A DNA stretch of 64,000 nt, taken from assembly GCA_905372275.1 (NCBI GenBank), contig CAJPON010000002.1, positions 49,674 to 113,673 of the forward strand, read 5' to 3'. Below, piece after piece: positions 8,001-17,189 of the stretch. Under the pieces are notes generated by a model. That model saw only the letters and a program-made list of their open reading frames with translations, was not told the DNA's origin and ran no database searches. The DNA is from Candidatus Saccharimonadota bacterium. GTDB lineage: Bacteria; Patescibacteriota; Saccharimonadia; Saccharimonadales; Saccharimonadaceae. The translations under genes and the position numbers were made by a program. Every line of letters begins with the position of its first letter. Within the stretch, counting starts at the first letter, position 1.

Positions 8001-9371
8001 ATGAAGATTATCATCGCGGGTTACGGTGTGGAAGGTATATCAAATCTGATATATTTCCGGCGGAAATTTCCTGACGCGGAGTTTGTGGTGGCTGACGAGC
8101 GCCCGGCGGATAAACTGCCGTCTATTCCGGATGGCGTGAAGCTGATTTCTGGCAAAAACGTCTTCAGCGAGCAGCTGGGCGATGCTGATTTGGTGGTGCG
8201 GACAGCCAGTTTGCCGCCGCGCAATATAAAAACCAACGGTAAAATTTGGTCGGCGACCAACGAGTTTTTTGACAAGTGTCCGGCGCCGATTATCGGCGTG
8301 ACAGGGACCAAGGGCAAGGGGACGACATGCAGCCTGATTGCCTCGATATTGCAGCAAGCCGGACAAACGGTGCATTTGGTCGGCAATATCGGCGTGCCAG
8401 CGCTGGATATCTTGCCGAAAATTAAAAAAACCGATATCGTCGTTTACGAATTGTCAAGCTTCCAGCTGTGGGATCTAGAAAAATCGCCGCACATTGCGGT
8501 GGTGCTAATGATCGAGCCGGATCATCTGAATGTCCATACGGATTTCGCCGACTATCTTAATGCCAAGAAAAATATTCGCCGCCACCAGCGTCTTGGCGAT
8601 GTTTGTTTATATCACCCAACGAATAAATATTCACAGGAAGTGGCTGCTATGCCATTTGACGGGCTATTAGATAGGCAAGGTCATGCAATGTGTGAATGCT
8701 GCGGAGGTGATGCGCTAGATTTCGCGCAGCGCTACGCTATTCCTGATGATGACCAAGTTTATGTTCAGGATGGCTACTTTTGCGTGCAAAATCGGCAGAT
8801 TTGCAGCACCGATCATTTACGGTTGCTGGGCGCGCACAACCTAGAGAATGCCTGCGCAGCAATGAGCGCGGTGACAGAATTGCCTGTTGCGGTGAATGAT
8901 GAGCAATTTGCTGCTGGACTGGAGAGTTTCACAGGGCTGCCGCACCGTTTGAAATTCGTCACTGAGAACAACGGCGTGAAATATTACGACGATAGTATTT
9001 CAACCACGCCCGGTAGCGCTATTGCCGCGTTAAAAGCTTTCACGGAGCCAAAAATTTTGATTTTGGGCGGCTCTGACAAGGGTGCGGACTATACGGAATT
9101 AGCGCAGGAAATCGCCAGGCAGCAAATGCGGGCAGTGATCGTCAACGGCGCTAATGCCAGTGAAATTATCGAAATTTTGCATAAAAATAAGGTTTCTTGC
9201 CAGGTTGTCCAGCTGGAAATGGCGTCGATGTCAACAGTCGTTGAAATGGCAGCAAATCAAGCACAACCTGGCGATGTGGTGATTCTCAGCCCGGCCGCCG
9301 CTAGCTTCGATATGTTTAAGAGCTATAATGATCGCGGCGAGCAGTTCGTAGCGGCGGTGGAGAAGCTTTAG
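8001..9371 (+). CDS. murD: UDP-N-acetylmuramoylalanine--D-glutamate ligase
   Basis: Adds D-Glu to UDP-MurNAc-L-Ala in cytoplasmic peptidoglycan precursor synthesis. Mur-ligase signatures: N-terminal Rossmann-like uridine-binding domain (MKIIIAGYGVEG), ATP loop IIGVTGTKGKGTT (about residue 96), the central ELSSFQLW stretch, GAHNLENACAA, and C-terminal domain YYDDSISTTPGSAIAALKAF and ILGGSDKGADY. 456 residues from ATG 8001, normal for MurD. It sits head-on to murI, which makes the D-glutamate substrate. Confidence 0.93.
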   Translation: MKIIIAGYGVEGISNLIYFRRKFPDAEFVVADERPADKLPSIPDGVKLISGKNVFSEQLGDADLVVRTASLPPRNIKTNGKIWSATNEFFDKCPAPIIGVTGTKGKGTTCSLIASILQQAGQTVHLVGNIGVPALDILPKIKKTDIVVYELSSFQLWDLEKSPHIAVVLMIEPDHLNVHTDFADYLNAKKNIRRHQRLGDVCLYHPTNKYSQEVAAMPFDGLLDRQGHAMCECCGGDALDFAQRYAIPDDDQVYVQDGYFCVQNRQICSTDHLRLLGAHNLENACAAMSAVTELPVAVNDEQFAAGLESFTGLPHRLKFVTENNGVKYYDDSISTTPGSAIAALKAFTEPKILILGGSDKGADYTELAQEIARQQMRAVIVNGANASEIIEILHKNKVSCQVVQLEMASMSTVVEMAANQAQPGDVVILSPAAASFDMFKSYNDRGEQFVAAVEKL

Positions 9372-9427
9372 TGCCGTTATATGCCAATATACGGTAAATT
9401 CTAGTATTGCTAGCGGGGGCTAGATAG

Positions 9428-10066
9428 CTAAGCTAACTTAGCAAAATCGCTAATCCGCTTGGCAATAATTGCAGTAGGTTCAAGAAGAATGCGGCATTGC
9501 GGGAAAAGGCGTTGTAGCCGCCTCTTAAGCGCCAGATAATGCGTGCAGCCTAGAACAATAACATCGCTACCGTCCGCAATACTGGTCGATACTTCATCAA
9601 GTGTAATATCGTCGGCCAAACCTTGATCGATCATCTGCGCCCACGCGTGAGTGTCTGGCGTGTCGATACGAACGCCAGTAGCATATTCACTGATAAGCGC
9701 GCGCAGACGCTGGCTGTGTTTGGTGGCGTTTGTCGCCAGCAGGGTGATATGATGCGATTTGGTCAGGGCGGCGGCTGATTTGATCATCGGTTCAAAGCCC
9801 ATAAAGCATACGTCTGGGTAACGTTGCCGCAGCGAGCTAATCGCGTTGGTCGTGGCGGTATTGCATGCCAGAACAATAATGTCGCATGATAGCAGCGGCT
9901 GGATGGCGGCATCGGTTAGCGTAATAATCTCCTCCGGTGAACGATTGCCGTACGGTGCGTGCTCGCGGTCGATCGCCGTGATGTACGAATGCTGCGGCAG
10001 TAATTTTTTCAGCCTCTTTGCTACTAATTTGCCGCCAGTTCCCGTATCAAATATGCCGATCTTCAT
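9428..10066 (-). CDS. murI: Glutamate racemase
   Basis: Cofactor-independent racemase producing D-Glu for the MurD step next door. The two catalytic cysteines are visible in VLACNTATTNA and VLGCTHYLALK; N-terminal substrate motif GIFDTGTGGKLVAK (the first acid, usually DSGxGG, is retained as D) and PYGNRSPEEI. 212 residues, a little shorter than the usual ~260. A TATACT -10 box on the - strand (10073-10078) ends 7 nt from ATG, so the transcript is predicted leaderless. Confidence 0.92.
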   Translation of the reverse strand: MKIGIFDTGTGGKLVAKRLKKLLPQHSYITAIDREHAPYGNRSPEEIITLTDAAIQPLLSCDIIVLACNTATTNAISSLRQRYPDVCFMGFEPMIKSAAALTKSHHITLLATNATKHSQRLRALISEYATGVRIDTPDTHAWAQMIDQGLADDITLDEVSTSIADGSDVIVLGCTHYLALKRRLQRLFPQCRILLEPTAIIAKRISDFAKLA

Positions 10067-10072
10067 ACAAAA

Positions 10073-10078
10073 AGTATA
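10073..10078 (-). promoter_or_regulatory. -10 box of murI (leaderless)
   Basis: TATACT on the - strand, 7 nt before the murI ATG. Confidence 0.6.
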
Positions 10079-10151
10079 GCAAAACCGCCGTAACGATATC
10101 TACGACAATGCCAGAGCTCGCAGTTTTGGCAGATTTGAAACGCCGAAATTG

Positions 10152-10186
10152 CTGCTTATTGCTGTTAATACTGCTATAATAAGCAG
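10152..10186 (+). promoter_or_regulatory. Promoter with inverted repeat over the -10 box (M48 peptidase gene)
   Basis: TATAAT at 10175-10180 gives a ~40 nt leader with GGAGG before ATG 10229. A 9-bp inverted repeat, CTGCTTATT (10152-10160) and AATAAGCAG (10178-10186), overlaps the -10 box and could be an operator. Confidence 0.45.
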
Positions 10187-10228
10187 GAATAGGCGCGAGT
10201 CTTGAGATAGTATCTAATCGGAGGGTTT

Positions 10229-11320
10229 ATGGATCAACAGCCGTACCAGCAATACCAACAGTATCAGCAGCCGCCGCAATCGCAGGCACAAACCAAAGGC
10301 CAGCTTGCCGTAGCGCGGGCTCGCAATGCGCAAGATAATGTCGTTCTGACAATAACTATCATTATCTTTTGTTTCTTTGCGGCTAGCTATTTTATCTATA
10401 CAACATTCCAGGAAATGTCAACAGATAATGCTGGACACCACGTTGAGTTATCGTTCAGCGATGGCGTGATTGCTGTATTGCTGGCGATAGTTTTTATGAT
10501 TATGGGATTGGGCATGCTGCTAGGTATTGGTATGTTCATGGTGCGGATGATGCGCCAGCAAATGCTGGGTAATGCCTTGCAAGTTGAATATAGCGCTTAC
10601 GCGTGGTTACGCGATTGGGCTAACCAGGTATCGGCTGATTTAGAGATGCCGCAAGTCGAGATTTTCATCACGCAGAATCCAGTGATGAATGCTTATGCTT
10701 TTGGTTTTGCTAGGCCATATTCTATCGTGCTACATTCTGGATCAATTCGTTATTTGACCGAAGATGAATTAAAGGTGGTTGTTGTACATGAAATGGCGCA
10801 TATCAAATACCGCCATGCCAACGCTAACGTGTATTTGATGCCGTTTTTGTCGATTCCGATTATCAGCGTATTGGGTAGTTGGATTTCTGGATTCTGGCAC
10901 CGCCGTGCCGAGCTAACCGCCGATCGTCTAGCCTTGATGTATTTGGGCGATAGCGAATTGGTCAAGAAATCGCTGATCAAGGTGCATGTTGGACCTGATG
11001 CGGCAGACAGTATGAACGAGGTAGCGCGCCAGTGGATGCAGTACACGGCTGAGCGCCCGATGAATCATTTTGCGCAGACATTCAGCGATCATCCGTTTTT
11101 GGTACGTCGGTTGAGTCAAATTGACTATTGGAAGGGCGTGGTTGAGCCGCAAAATCAGCCGCAGAGCGTTGCGCCAGCTGCTGCTCAGCCTAATGTTTCT
11201 GAACCTGCTGGATCAGAACCTGCTACTGAGCCGACAACCGTAGAACCAACTTCTACCAAGAAATCAACTCGCCGCAGATCAGATGACACCAGCCAAAATC
11301 AAGACGAGACTGCTGCCTAG
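10229..11320 (+). CDS. htpX: M48 family metallopeptidase (HtpX-like)
   Basis: Membrane zinc protease for quality control of membrane proteins. The catalytic HEMAH (in VVVHEMAHIKYRHAN, about residue 189) and the downstream third ligand ELTADRLAL are intact. Two hydrophobic segments precede the catalytic domain and one follows. Unusual ends: a Gln-rich N-terminus (QQPYQQYQQYQQPPQSQ) and a Pro/Thr/Glu-rich C-terminal tail ending in basic and acidic residues. GGAGG site before ATG. prfB starts 5 nt after the stop. Confidence 0.87.
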   Translation: MDQQPYQQYQQYQQPPQSQAQTKGQLAVARARNAQDNVVLTITIIIFCFFAASYFIYTTFQEMSTDNAGHHVELSFSDGVIAVLLAIVFMIMGLGMLLGIGMFMVRMMRQQMLGNALQVEYSAYAWLRDWANQVSADLEMPQVEIFITQNPVMNAYAFGFARPYSIVLHSGSIRYLTEDELKVVVVHEMAHIKYRHANANVYLMPFLSIPIISVLGSWISGFWHRRAELTADRLALMYLGDSELVKKSLIKVHVGPDAADSMNEVARQWMQYTAERPMNHFAQTFSDHPFLVRRLSQIDYWKGVVEPQNQPQSVAPAAAQPNVSEPAGSEPATEPTTVEPTSTKKSTRRRSDDTSQNQDETAA

Positions 11321-11325
11321 GTTCT

Positions 11326-12411
11326 ATGCAGCCGTTACGAAAACAAGCTGAAGATCTCCGTGCTCGCGTGGCTAGCGCTTGCCAGGCTTTGCATATTGAC
11401 GCTCGCGCTGAAGAACTGGCAGTGCTTGATGAACAGCTGGCCGACTCGAACGTTTGGGCGAATGTCGAGCGGGCGCAGATGCTGACACGGCAGGCGGCGA
11501 GCTTGCGTTCGCAAATTGAGCCATGGCAGATTTTACGTTCGCAAATCTCGGACATTGTTGAACTAATGGATTTAGGCGACGACTCGATGCTGGCAGAATT
11601 TACCGAGCAGTTAGCAGCTCTCGAAGCAGAATACCAGGAGCGCCGCAAAGATTTGTTGTTCTCAGGCGAATACGATAATCGGGCGGCGATTCTCAAATTG
11701 AGCGCTGGCGCTGGCGGTACCGATGCGCAGGATTGGGCAGAGATGCTAGAGCGAATGTATCTGCGCTGGTCTGAAAAGCATGATATGCAGACCGAGCTAG
11801 TCGAGCGGTCAACGGGCGAGGAAGCCGGTATCAAGAATGCGACATACATTATCCGCGGTGCTTTCGCTTACGGCAAATTGCGCAGCGAACACGGGGTGCA
11901 CCGGCTGGTGCGGCTCAGTCCATTTAACGCTGATAATTTGCGGCAGACTAGCTTTGCACTGGTCGAAATCATGCCGGAAATGGACGCGCCAGGCGAGGTC
12001 GATATCGACGACAAAGATTTGCGAATTGATATTTATCGTAGCGGCGGCAACGGCGGGCAAGGAGTTAATACGACTGATTCTGCAGTGCGCATCACTCACT
12101 TGCCGACAGGCACGGTGGTGGCGATCCAAAACGAGCGCAGCCAGCTCCAAAACAAAGAAACCGCGCTAAAAATCCTCAAAAGCCGCTTAGCGCAGATGCA
12201 GTTAGAACAACGCGCCGCGACGCTAGCTGACTTGCGGGCGGGCGAGTCGGCTAGCTGGGGCGCGCAGATTCGTAATTACGTGCTTCACCCTTACACATTA
12301 GTCAAGGATACGCGCACCAAATTTGAGACGCATAATGCCCGCGGTGTGCTAGATGGCGACATTGACGGTTTTATCGAAGCATATCTCGAGCAGCAAGCAG
12401 CGACCGAGTAG
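11326..12411 (+). CDS. prfB: Peptide chain release factor 2
   Basis: Recognises UAA and UGA and hydrolyses peptidyl-tRNA. The stop-codon reading tripeptide SPF (RLSPFNADNLRQTSFA) marks RF2, and the catalytic GGQ lies in GGNGGQGVNTTDSAVRITH. 361 residues in one open frame, without the +1 programmed frameshift most bacteria have near codon 26. Its presence supports UGA as a stop codon here. No clear ribosome-binding site; probably co-translated with the M48 gene 5 nt upstream. Confidence 0.95.
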   Translation: MQPLRKQAEDLRARVASACQALHIDARAEELAVLDEQLADSNVWANVERAQMLTRQAASLRSQIEPWQILRSQISDIVELMDLGDDSMLAEFTEQLAALEAEYQERRKDLLFSGEYDNRAAILKLSAGAGGTDAQDWAEMLERMYLRWSEKHDMQTELVERSTGEEAGIKNATYIIRGAFAYGKLRSEHGVHRLVRLSPFNADNLRQTSFALVEIMPEMDAPGEVDIDDKDLRIDIYRSGGNGGQGVNTTDSAVRITHLPTGTVVAIQNERSQLQNKETALKILKSRLAQMQLEQRAATLADLRAGESASWGAQIRNYVLHPYTLVKDTRTKFETHNARGVLDGDIDGFIEAYLEQQAATE

Positions 12412-12439
12412 CTGGCTATCGCTATAAACTAGCTTATGC

Positions 12440-12445
12440 TACAAT
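12440..12445 (+). promoter_or_regulatory. -10 box of ftsE (leaderless)
   Basis: TACAAT ends 6 nt before GTG 12451 and 9 nt before ATG 12454; either start would give a leaderless or nearly leaderless mRNA. Confidence 0.5.
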
Positions 12446-12450
12446 AGGTA

Positions 12451-13137
12451 GTGATGATTCTGTTAGATAGAGTGACCAAGGTGTATGGTAAGGGCAGTAA
12501 GCCAGCGCTTGACCGTGTTAATCTGCATGTCGAGCCGAACGAGTTCGTGATCATCGTTGGGACGAGCGGTGCTGGCAAATCGACCTTGCTCAAATTATTG
12601 ACGCGCGAAGAAAAGCCGACTAGCGGCAAGATTGTCGTTGGCGGTATTGATTACGACCAGCTCAAGGACAAGCATATCCCGTTGCTGCGCCGCAAAATTG
12701 GCGTAGTTTTTCAGGATTTTAAGTTACTACCGAACCGGACAGTGTTCGAAAATGTGGCTTTTGCGCTAGAAATTGCCGGCATGACTAACCGCGAAATTAA
12801 AAATACTGTACCAAAAGTGATTGACCTGGTGGGTCTAAAGGGTAAGGAAAAGCAGTTCCCGCATCAGCTATCGGGCGGTGAGCGCCAGCGTGTGGCAATT
12901 GCTCGAGCAGTAGTGCGCCAGCCAAAGATTCTAATCGCTGACGAGCCAACGGGTAATCTCGATCCGAAGCATAGTTGGGATATTGTCCGCCTGCTTGAGA
13001 AGATTAACCGGTATGGCACGACTGTTATACTTACAACACATAATGTCGAGATTGTCAATAGGTTGAAGCGCCGCGTTATCACTGTTGACCACGGCAAGAT
13101 TACTAGCGACCAAGCGCAGGGGAGTTATCGGCAATGA
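12451..13137 (+). CDS. ftsE: Cell division ATP-binding protein FtsE
   Basis: ABC ATPase that, with FtsX, activates peptidoglycan hydrolases at the septum. Walker A GTSGAGKST, Q-loop VVFQDFKLLPNRTVFENVA, signature LSGGERQRVAIARA, Walker B ILIADEPTGNLDP and H-loop TTHN are all present. GTG at 12451 or ATG at 12454 may be the start. The ATGA overlap with ftsX (13134-13137) and the CHAP-domain hydrolase after ftsX complete the known FtsEX-hydrolase module. Confidence 0.95.
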   Translation: MMILLDRVTKVYGKGSKPALDRVNLHVEPNEFVIIVGTSGAGKSTLLKLLTREEKPTSGKIVVGGIDYDQLKDKHIPLLRRKIGVVFQDFKLLPNRTVFENVAFALEIAGMTNREIKNTVPKVIDLVGLKGKEKQFPHQLSGGERQRVAIARAVVRQPKILIADEPTGNLDPKHSWDIVRLLEKINRYGTTVILTTHNVEIVNRLKRRVITVDHGKITSDQAQGSYRQ

Positions 13138-14168
13138 GACGAGACAAAGTCAAGACAGCGGCTGCCAAAAAGAAAAGCCGCCGCGAGGACAAAAAAAATA
13201 CCGGTGCGCGCGCCTTGACCAGACAAAGGCGCAGCCGCCAGCGCAAATGGCTGACTTTCGTACGAATGTGTCGCTACGGCGTCAATAATTTCACTCGTAA
13301 TGCTTGGCTAACCATTGCGGCTACCGCGGTGATGACGATTACGTTGCTGATTATCTTTACTACGGTGGTGGCGCGCAATATTTTGGCAGACTCGGTAACG
13401 GAGCTGAGTAAAAAAGTCGATATGTCAATTTATCTCAAAACGGGTACCACCGAAGAACAGGCTAAACCGATTATCACCGATTTGCGTAAACTGCATAATG
13501 TCGAGCGCGTTGAATTCGTTTCCTCGGAAAAAGCGCGCCAACAAAGCGCCGAAGACAACAAAGCCGACCAAGATATACTAGATGCCCTTAATCAAGCTGC
13601 CAATAAAATGCCAGCAGTGATTCGCGTTAATCTAGAGAATATCAATGACACCGACAGTCTTAGCGACTTTGTCAAAACTAATAAGCCGCTCAAAAAAATT
13701 ATCGATGATAAGCGCGAACCGTCGTTTGCTGGCGACCGGCGCGACGCTATCGAAAATATCGGCCGCTGGACAGATTTTGCGCAGCGGGCTGGTTTAGCGG
13801 CGAGCGTACTCTTCGTCGTAATATCTTCGTTGATTGTTTTTAATACCATTAGAATGGCAATATTCAATCGTAAAAGCGAGATCGAGATGATGAAACTTAT
13901 CGGTGCTGACAAAAGCTTTATCCGCGGCCCGTTTTTGGTAGAGGCAATGGTGTATGGTTGTATTGCTGCGGTTGTAGCGACCGCTATAGGGGTAGGGGTT
14001 TTCGCGACGATTTCTGGCAAATTACAGGCTTATGGAATTGCTGCTGTAGCTACATCGCACTTTCTGGTAAATAATTTGCTGCTGGTCTTGCTAAGTATGA
14101 TGTTGTTAGGCTCGTTGATTGGGATTATTTCCTCGACACTGGCTACTCGCCGTTATCTCAAATTGTAG
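13134..14168 (+). CDS. ftsX: Cell division permease FtsX
   Basis: FtsEX membrane subunit. It has a basic cytoplasmic N-terminus of ~50 residues (unusually rich in Lys/Arg), a first helix (WLTIAATAVMTITLLIIFTT), an extracellular domain of ~140 residues that would contact the hydrolase, and three C-terminal helices with the FtsX/MacB fold (NRKSEIEMMKLIGADKSFI). 344 residues. Overlaps ftsE by 4 nt and is followed by its likely effector at 14244. Confidence 0.93.
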   Translation: MRRDKVKTAAAKKKSRREDKKNTGARALTRQRRSRQRKWLTFVRMCRYGVNNFTRNAWLTIAATAVMTITLLIIFTTVVARNILADSVTELSKKVDMSIYLKTGTTEEQAKPIITDLRKLHNVERVEFVSSEKARQQSAEDNKADQDILDALNQAANKMPAVIRVNLENINDTDSLSDFVKTNKPLKKIIDDKREPSFAGDRRDAIENIGRWTDFAQRAGLAASVLFVVISSLIVFNTIRMAIFNRKSEIEMMKLIGADKSFIRGPFLVEAMVYGCIAAVVATAIGVGVFATISGKLQAYGIAAVATSHFLVNNLLLVLLSMMLLGSLIGIISSTLATRRYLKL

Positions 14169-14208
14169 AGTAATTTACGAAAGGGGGTGATTATTCGACG
14201 TAGCTTTA

Positions 14209-14237
14209 TTGACAAAGCGGTAATGCTTTGTTACGCT
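14209..14237 (+). promoter_or_regulatory. Promoter TTGACA-N17-TACGCT (leaderless CHAP hydrolase)
   Basis: TTGACA at 14209-14214, exact 17-bp spacer, TACGCT at 14232-14237, then 7 nt to ATG 14244. This decides the start against the earlier in-frame GTG at 14187. Confidence 0.7.
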
Positions 14238-14243
14238 AGAAGT

Positions 14244-15401
14244 ATGAAACATAGGTCCACCACACCAGTTTCGTCAAGGCGGCACGTTGCGAAGTCGTCA
14301 ATCGTCGCAGCAGCTGTTTTGATGAGCGCAAGTATACCGGTTGCCTTCGCGCAAAACGTGTTGGCCGACCAGTACGACGAACAGGTCAAAAAACTTCAAT
14401 CAGAAGCTGATTCATATCAGCAGCAGGCGGCGACGCTTGGCGCGCTGGCGTCAACGCTGCAAGCGCAGCTTGATGTATTAACCAAGCAAAAAAATGAAAT
14501 CCAAGCGCAAATTAATACTAGCCAAGCTAAGCGCGATAAGCTTGAGAAAGATATCGCTGCTACCGAAAAGAAAATCGAGATTAACAAAGAAGCTCTTGGC
14601 GAAATTGTTGCCGATATGTACGTTGATAGCTCAATCTCGCCGCTCGAGATGCTGGCTAGCAGCAAAAACATCGGCGATTACGTTGACAAGCAAGAATACC
14701 GCTCGTCAATGCAGGATAATCTGAGTACCAAGATCAAACAGATTAAATCGCTCAAAGCGCAGCTCGAAAAGCAGAAAAAGCAAGTCGAGAACGTACTACG
14801 CGACCAGAAGTCGCAAAAAGCCGCGCTAGCTGCCAAAGAGGCTGAACAGGCTAAATTAGTTTCGGACACGCGCGGCGAGGAATCAGCTTACAATAACCTG
14901 GTCGCCAAGCGTAACAGCGAAATCAGCAGTGTCCGCGCTCAGCAGGCTGCCGCTATGGCTGCAGCTGCCCGTGCTTCAGGCTCTACTAATATTGGTACGG
15001 GCTCGGCTAGCGGTGGCGGATATCCGTCGGTTTGGGCTAATGCCGAGCAAGATACGATCGTTGATAACTGGGGTCTCTATAACCGCGAATGCGTCAGCTA
15101 CACCGCCTGGAAAGTAGCTAGTACTGGCCGTTACGTACCGCATTTTGGCGGGGCAGGTAACGCTAATCAGTGGCCGAGCACAACGTCTCGCTATGGTATT
15201 GCAAACGGCCCAACGCCAAAAGCTGGCTCGGTAGCTATTCAGTATGTTGGCGCTTACGGTCACGCTATGTATGTCGAAGCAGTTAATGGCGATGGTACGA
15301 TTACCGTTAGTGACTACAACAATAATATCGACGGTTTAGGCTGGGGCCGCTATCACTACTACACGCGTTCAAGTGCTGGGCTAACTTATATATATTTCTA
15401 G
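14244..15401 (+). CDS. Secreted PcsB-like peptidoglycan hydrolase with CHAP domain
   Basis: From ATG 14244 the protein (385 aa) begins with a clear signal peptide (basic MKHRSTTPVSSRRHVAK, hydrophobic IVAAAVLMSASIPVAFA, cleavage near AFAQ). A long coiled coil (~residues 45-235, Lys/Glu/Gln-rich) follows, then a C-terminal CHAP amidase/endopeptidase domain with catalytic Cys in NRECVSYTAW and His in GHAMYVEAV. Architecture and position after ftsEX match PcsB/RipC-type hydrolases activated by FtsEX through the coiled coil. Confidence 0.9.
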   Translation: MKHRSTTPVSSRRHVAKSSIVAAAVLMSASIPVAFAQNVLADQYDEQVKKLQSEADSYQQQAATLGALASTLQAQLDVLTKQKNEIQAQINTSQAKRDKLEKDIAATEKKIEINKEALGEIVADMYVDSSISPLEMLASSKNIGDYVDKQEYRSSMQDNLSTKIKQIKSLKAQLEKQKKQVENVLRDQKSQKAALAAKEAEQAKLVSDTRGEESAYNNLVAKRNSEISSVRAQQAAAMAAAARASGSTNIGTGSASGGGYPSVWANAEQDTIVDNWGLYNRECVSYTAWKVASTGRYVPHFGGAGNANQWPSTTSRYGIANGPTPKAGSVAIQYVGAYGHAMYVEAVNGDGTITVSDYNNNIDGLGWGRYHYYTRSSAGLTYIYF

Positions 15402-15425
15402 CGAGATCAAGATAATAAGCGGTAA

Positions 15426-15458
15426 ATTATAGCGTACTCAGCCAGAGTGCGCTATAAT
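15426..15458 (+). terminator. Hairpin whose right arm is the next gene's -10 box
   Basis: Arms of 14 bp (15426-15439 and 15445-15458, one G-U pair) around a 5-nt loop. TATAAT at the end of the right arm (15453-15458) is the -10 box of the S41 protease gene; the left arm reads TATAAT on the - strand. Confidence 0.55.
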
Positions 15459-15465
15459 TATGATT

Positions 15466-16683
15466 ATGGCAAACGAACAGGGAGTTGAAAATAAGGGGCG
15501 GAAGCCTCGGCAGCGGAAGGTTTCACAGGGTGTTTTCTTGGCGTCGTTGGTCTTGGCGATAATCGTATCGTTTGCGGCTGGTACGCGCAGCGAAGAAATA
15601 TATCAGATAGCAGCGCCGATTTTTGGCATCAAGGTGGCTAAGCAGCCGCTTGATACCGAGGTGATGAAAGAAGCTTATCGTCAACTAGCGGCGAATTATG
15701 ACGGTGATTTGGATGCTAATAAGCTGTCTGATGGGGCGGCTCGCGGCATGGTTAAAGCGGTCGGCGACGACTACACGACATTTCTAGATAAGGAAGAAGC
15801 GGCAGAATTTAACAAAAGTCTAAACGGCGAAGTTTCTGGCATTGGTGCCGAAATCGGTGTGCGCAATTTACAGCCGACGGTACTCAGAGTTCTCGATGAC
15901 TCTCCAGCCAAGAAGGCTGGCCTTAAAACGGGCGATATCTTTGTGGCTGTGAACGGTACGTCAGTAGCGGGCGAGACGGCTAGTGGCGTGGCTGATAAGG
16001 TTACTGGCGAAGCGGGCACGACCGTCAAGCTAACTATGCGCCGCGGCAGCGAATCGCTAGATTTTTCGATTACCCGGGCTCAAATTAGCGATCCTAGCGT
16101 CCGTTGGTCGGTTAGCGACGACGTTGGTGTCTTGACGATCTCGCGCTTTGACGACAACACCGGTTCGCTAGCTCGCAAAGCTGCTAAAGAGTTCATTGAC
16201 AAAGGTGTTAAAAGCGTTATTGTTGATTTGCGTAACAACGGCGGCGGCTATTTGACGGCGGCGCAAGAAGTGGCGAGTTTGTGGCTAGATAGTGGCAAAA
16301 CGGTCGTTACCGAAAAAAGCCGTGGCCAGGTTACCGAGACAGTTAAAGCTTCGGGAAATCCGACACTTAAAGGTAAGAAAACCATTGTCCTCGTCAATGG
16401 CAGCTCAGCCAGTGCTAGCGAGATTGTGGCTGGTGCGCTGAAAGATTATCAAGCAGCCATCTTGGTCGGTGAAAAAACCTTTGGCAAGGGTACGGTGCAA
16501 AAGGTGATCAACCTATCCGACGATCGTATCCTCAAGGTGACAGTAGCCCGCTGGTACACGCCGCAAGACAGAAACATCACCAAAGAAGGCATCCAGCCGA
16601 ACCAGACGGTCAAGATGAGCTCGGATGATAATAACGCTGGGCGCGATCCGCAAATGGCGCGCGCTAAAGAATTAGCGTCATAG
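15466..16683 (+). CDS. S41 family C-terminal processing peptidase (CtpA-like)
   Basis: Exported PDZ serine protease. N-terminal basic stretch plus one membrane helix (GVFLASLVLAIIVSFAAG), a PDZ domain (VLDDSPAKKAGLKTGDIFVAVNG), then the S41 core with catalytic Ser in NGSSASASEIVAGAL and Lys in GEKTFGKGTVQ. 405 residues. ATG 15466 is preferred over ATG 15460 because it lies 8 nt after TATAAT, the local leaderless spacing. Probable roles are processing of cell-wall enzymes or exported proteins. Confidence 0.92.
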   Translation: MANEQGVENKGRKPRQRKVSQGVFLASLVLAIIVSFAAGTRSEEIYQIAAPIFGIKVAKQPLDTEVMKEAYRQLAANYDGDLDANKLSDGAARGMVKAVGDDYTTFLDKEEAAEFNKSLNGEVSGIGAEIGVRNLQPTVLRVLDDSPAKKAGLKTGDIFVAVNGTSVAGETASGVADKVTGEAGTTVKLTMRRGSESLDFSITRAQISDPSVRWSVSDDVGVLTISRFDDNTGSLARKAAKEFIDKGVKSVIVDLRNNGGGYLTAAQEVASLWLDSGKTVVTEKSRGQVTETVKASGNPTLKGKKTIVLVNGSSASASEIVAGALKDYQAAILVGEKTFGKGTVQKVINLSDDRILKVTVARWYTPQDRNITKEGIQPNQTVKMSSDDNNAGRDPQMARAKELAS

Positions 16684-16707
16684 CCCTTGTGCTTATCGCC
16701 AGGCTGG

Positions 16708-16713
16708 TATACT
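16708..16713 (+). promoter_or_regulatory. -10 box of response regulator gene
   Basis: TATACT ends 10 nt before ATG 16723, giving a leader of at most ~3 nt. Confidence 0.5.
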
Positions 16714-16722
16714 ATATAAACT

Positions 16723-17109
16723 ATGGATACACGCAAACGTAAGATTTTGCTAGTAGAGGATGATACTGCGCTAGCATCAGTATATCGGTCGCGTCTTGAA
16801 CTGGAGGGTTTTGACGTCTGTGAAGCAAATAATGGCGAGGATGCACTGTCGTTGGCGGTGTCTGAACATCCTGACTTGATTTTGCTGGACGTTATGATGC
16901 CGAAAATTAGCGGTTTTGACGTTTTGGACATTTTGCGTAATACGCCGGAGACTACCAATATTCGGGTGATTATGCTGACGGCGCTTAGCCAGCCTAAAGA
17001 CAAAGAACGCGCCGAGCAGCTCGGTGTTGACGATTATTTAGTGAAATCGCAAGTAGTTATCGGCGACGTCGTCGAGCGCGTGCGCTACCACCTAGGCATG
17101 AGCAAGTAG
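16723..17109 (+). CDS. Single-domain response regulator
   Basis: 128 residues forming one REC domain: acidic pocket EDD (about residues 12-14), phospho-acceptor Asp in LILLDVMMPKISG (~55), Thr in VIMLTA and Lys in DDYLVKS. There is no output domain, so it acts by protein contact, CheY/Spo0F-style. No histidine kinase is adjacent; the one at 23685 is a possible partner, which is inference only. Nearly leaderless. Confidence 0.9.
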   Translation: MDTRKRKILLVEDDTALASVYRSRLELEGFDVCEANNGEDALSLAVSEHPDLILLDVMMPKISGFDVLDILRNTPETTNIRVIMLTALSQPKDKERAEQLGVDDYLVKSQVVIGDVVERVRYHLGMSK

Positions 17110-17152
17110 CTGCTTGTAGAATTGCTTAGTTTGTTTATTTGTGGTGTTGTAG

Positions 17153-17181
17153 TTGACATTTCGCTTATGTTTTGATATAAT
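17153..17181 (+). promoter_or_regulatory. Consensus promoter TTGACA-N17-TATAAT
   Basis: Perfect -35 (17153-17158) and -10 (17176-17181) boxes with a 17-bp spacer; ATG follows 9 nt after the -10 box. By sequence this is the strongest promoter in the window. Confidence 0.8.
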
Positions 17182-17189
17182 AGTAGTAT

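Noticed and set aside
11326..12411. Programmed +1 frameshift in prfB
   Set aside because: The gene is one open frame of 361 codons with no in-frame TGA near codon 26.
14187..14243. Longer CHAP hydrolase from GTG 14187
   Set aside because: AAAGGGGG touches the GTG without spacing, the extension would bury the signal peptide, and a TTGACA-N17 promoter places the start at 14244.
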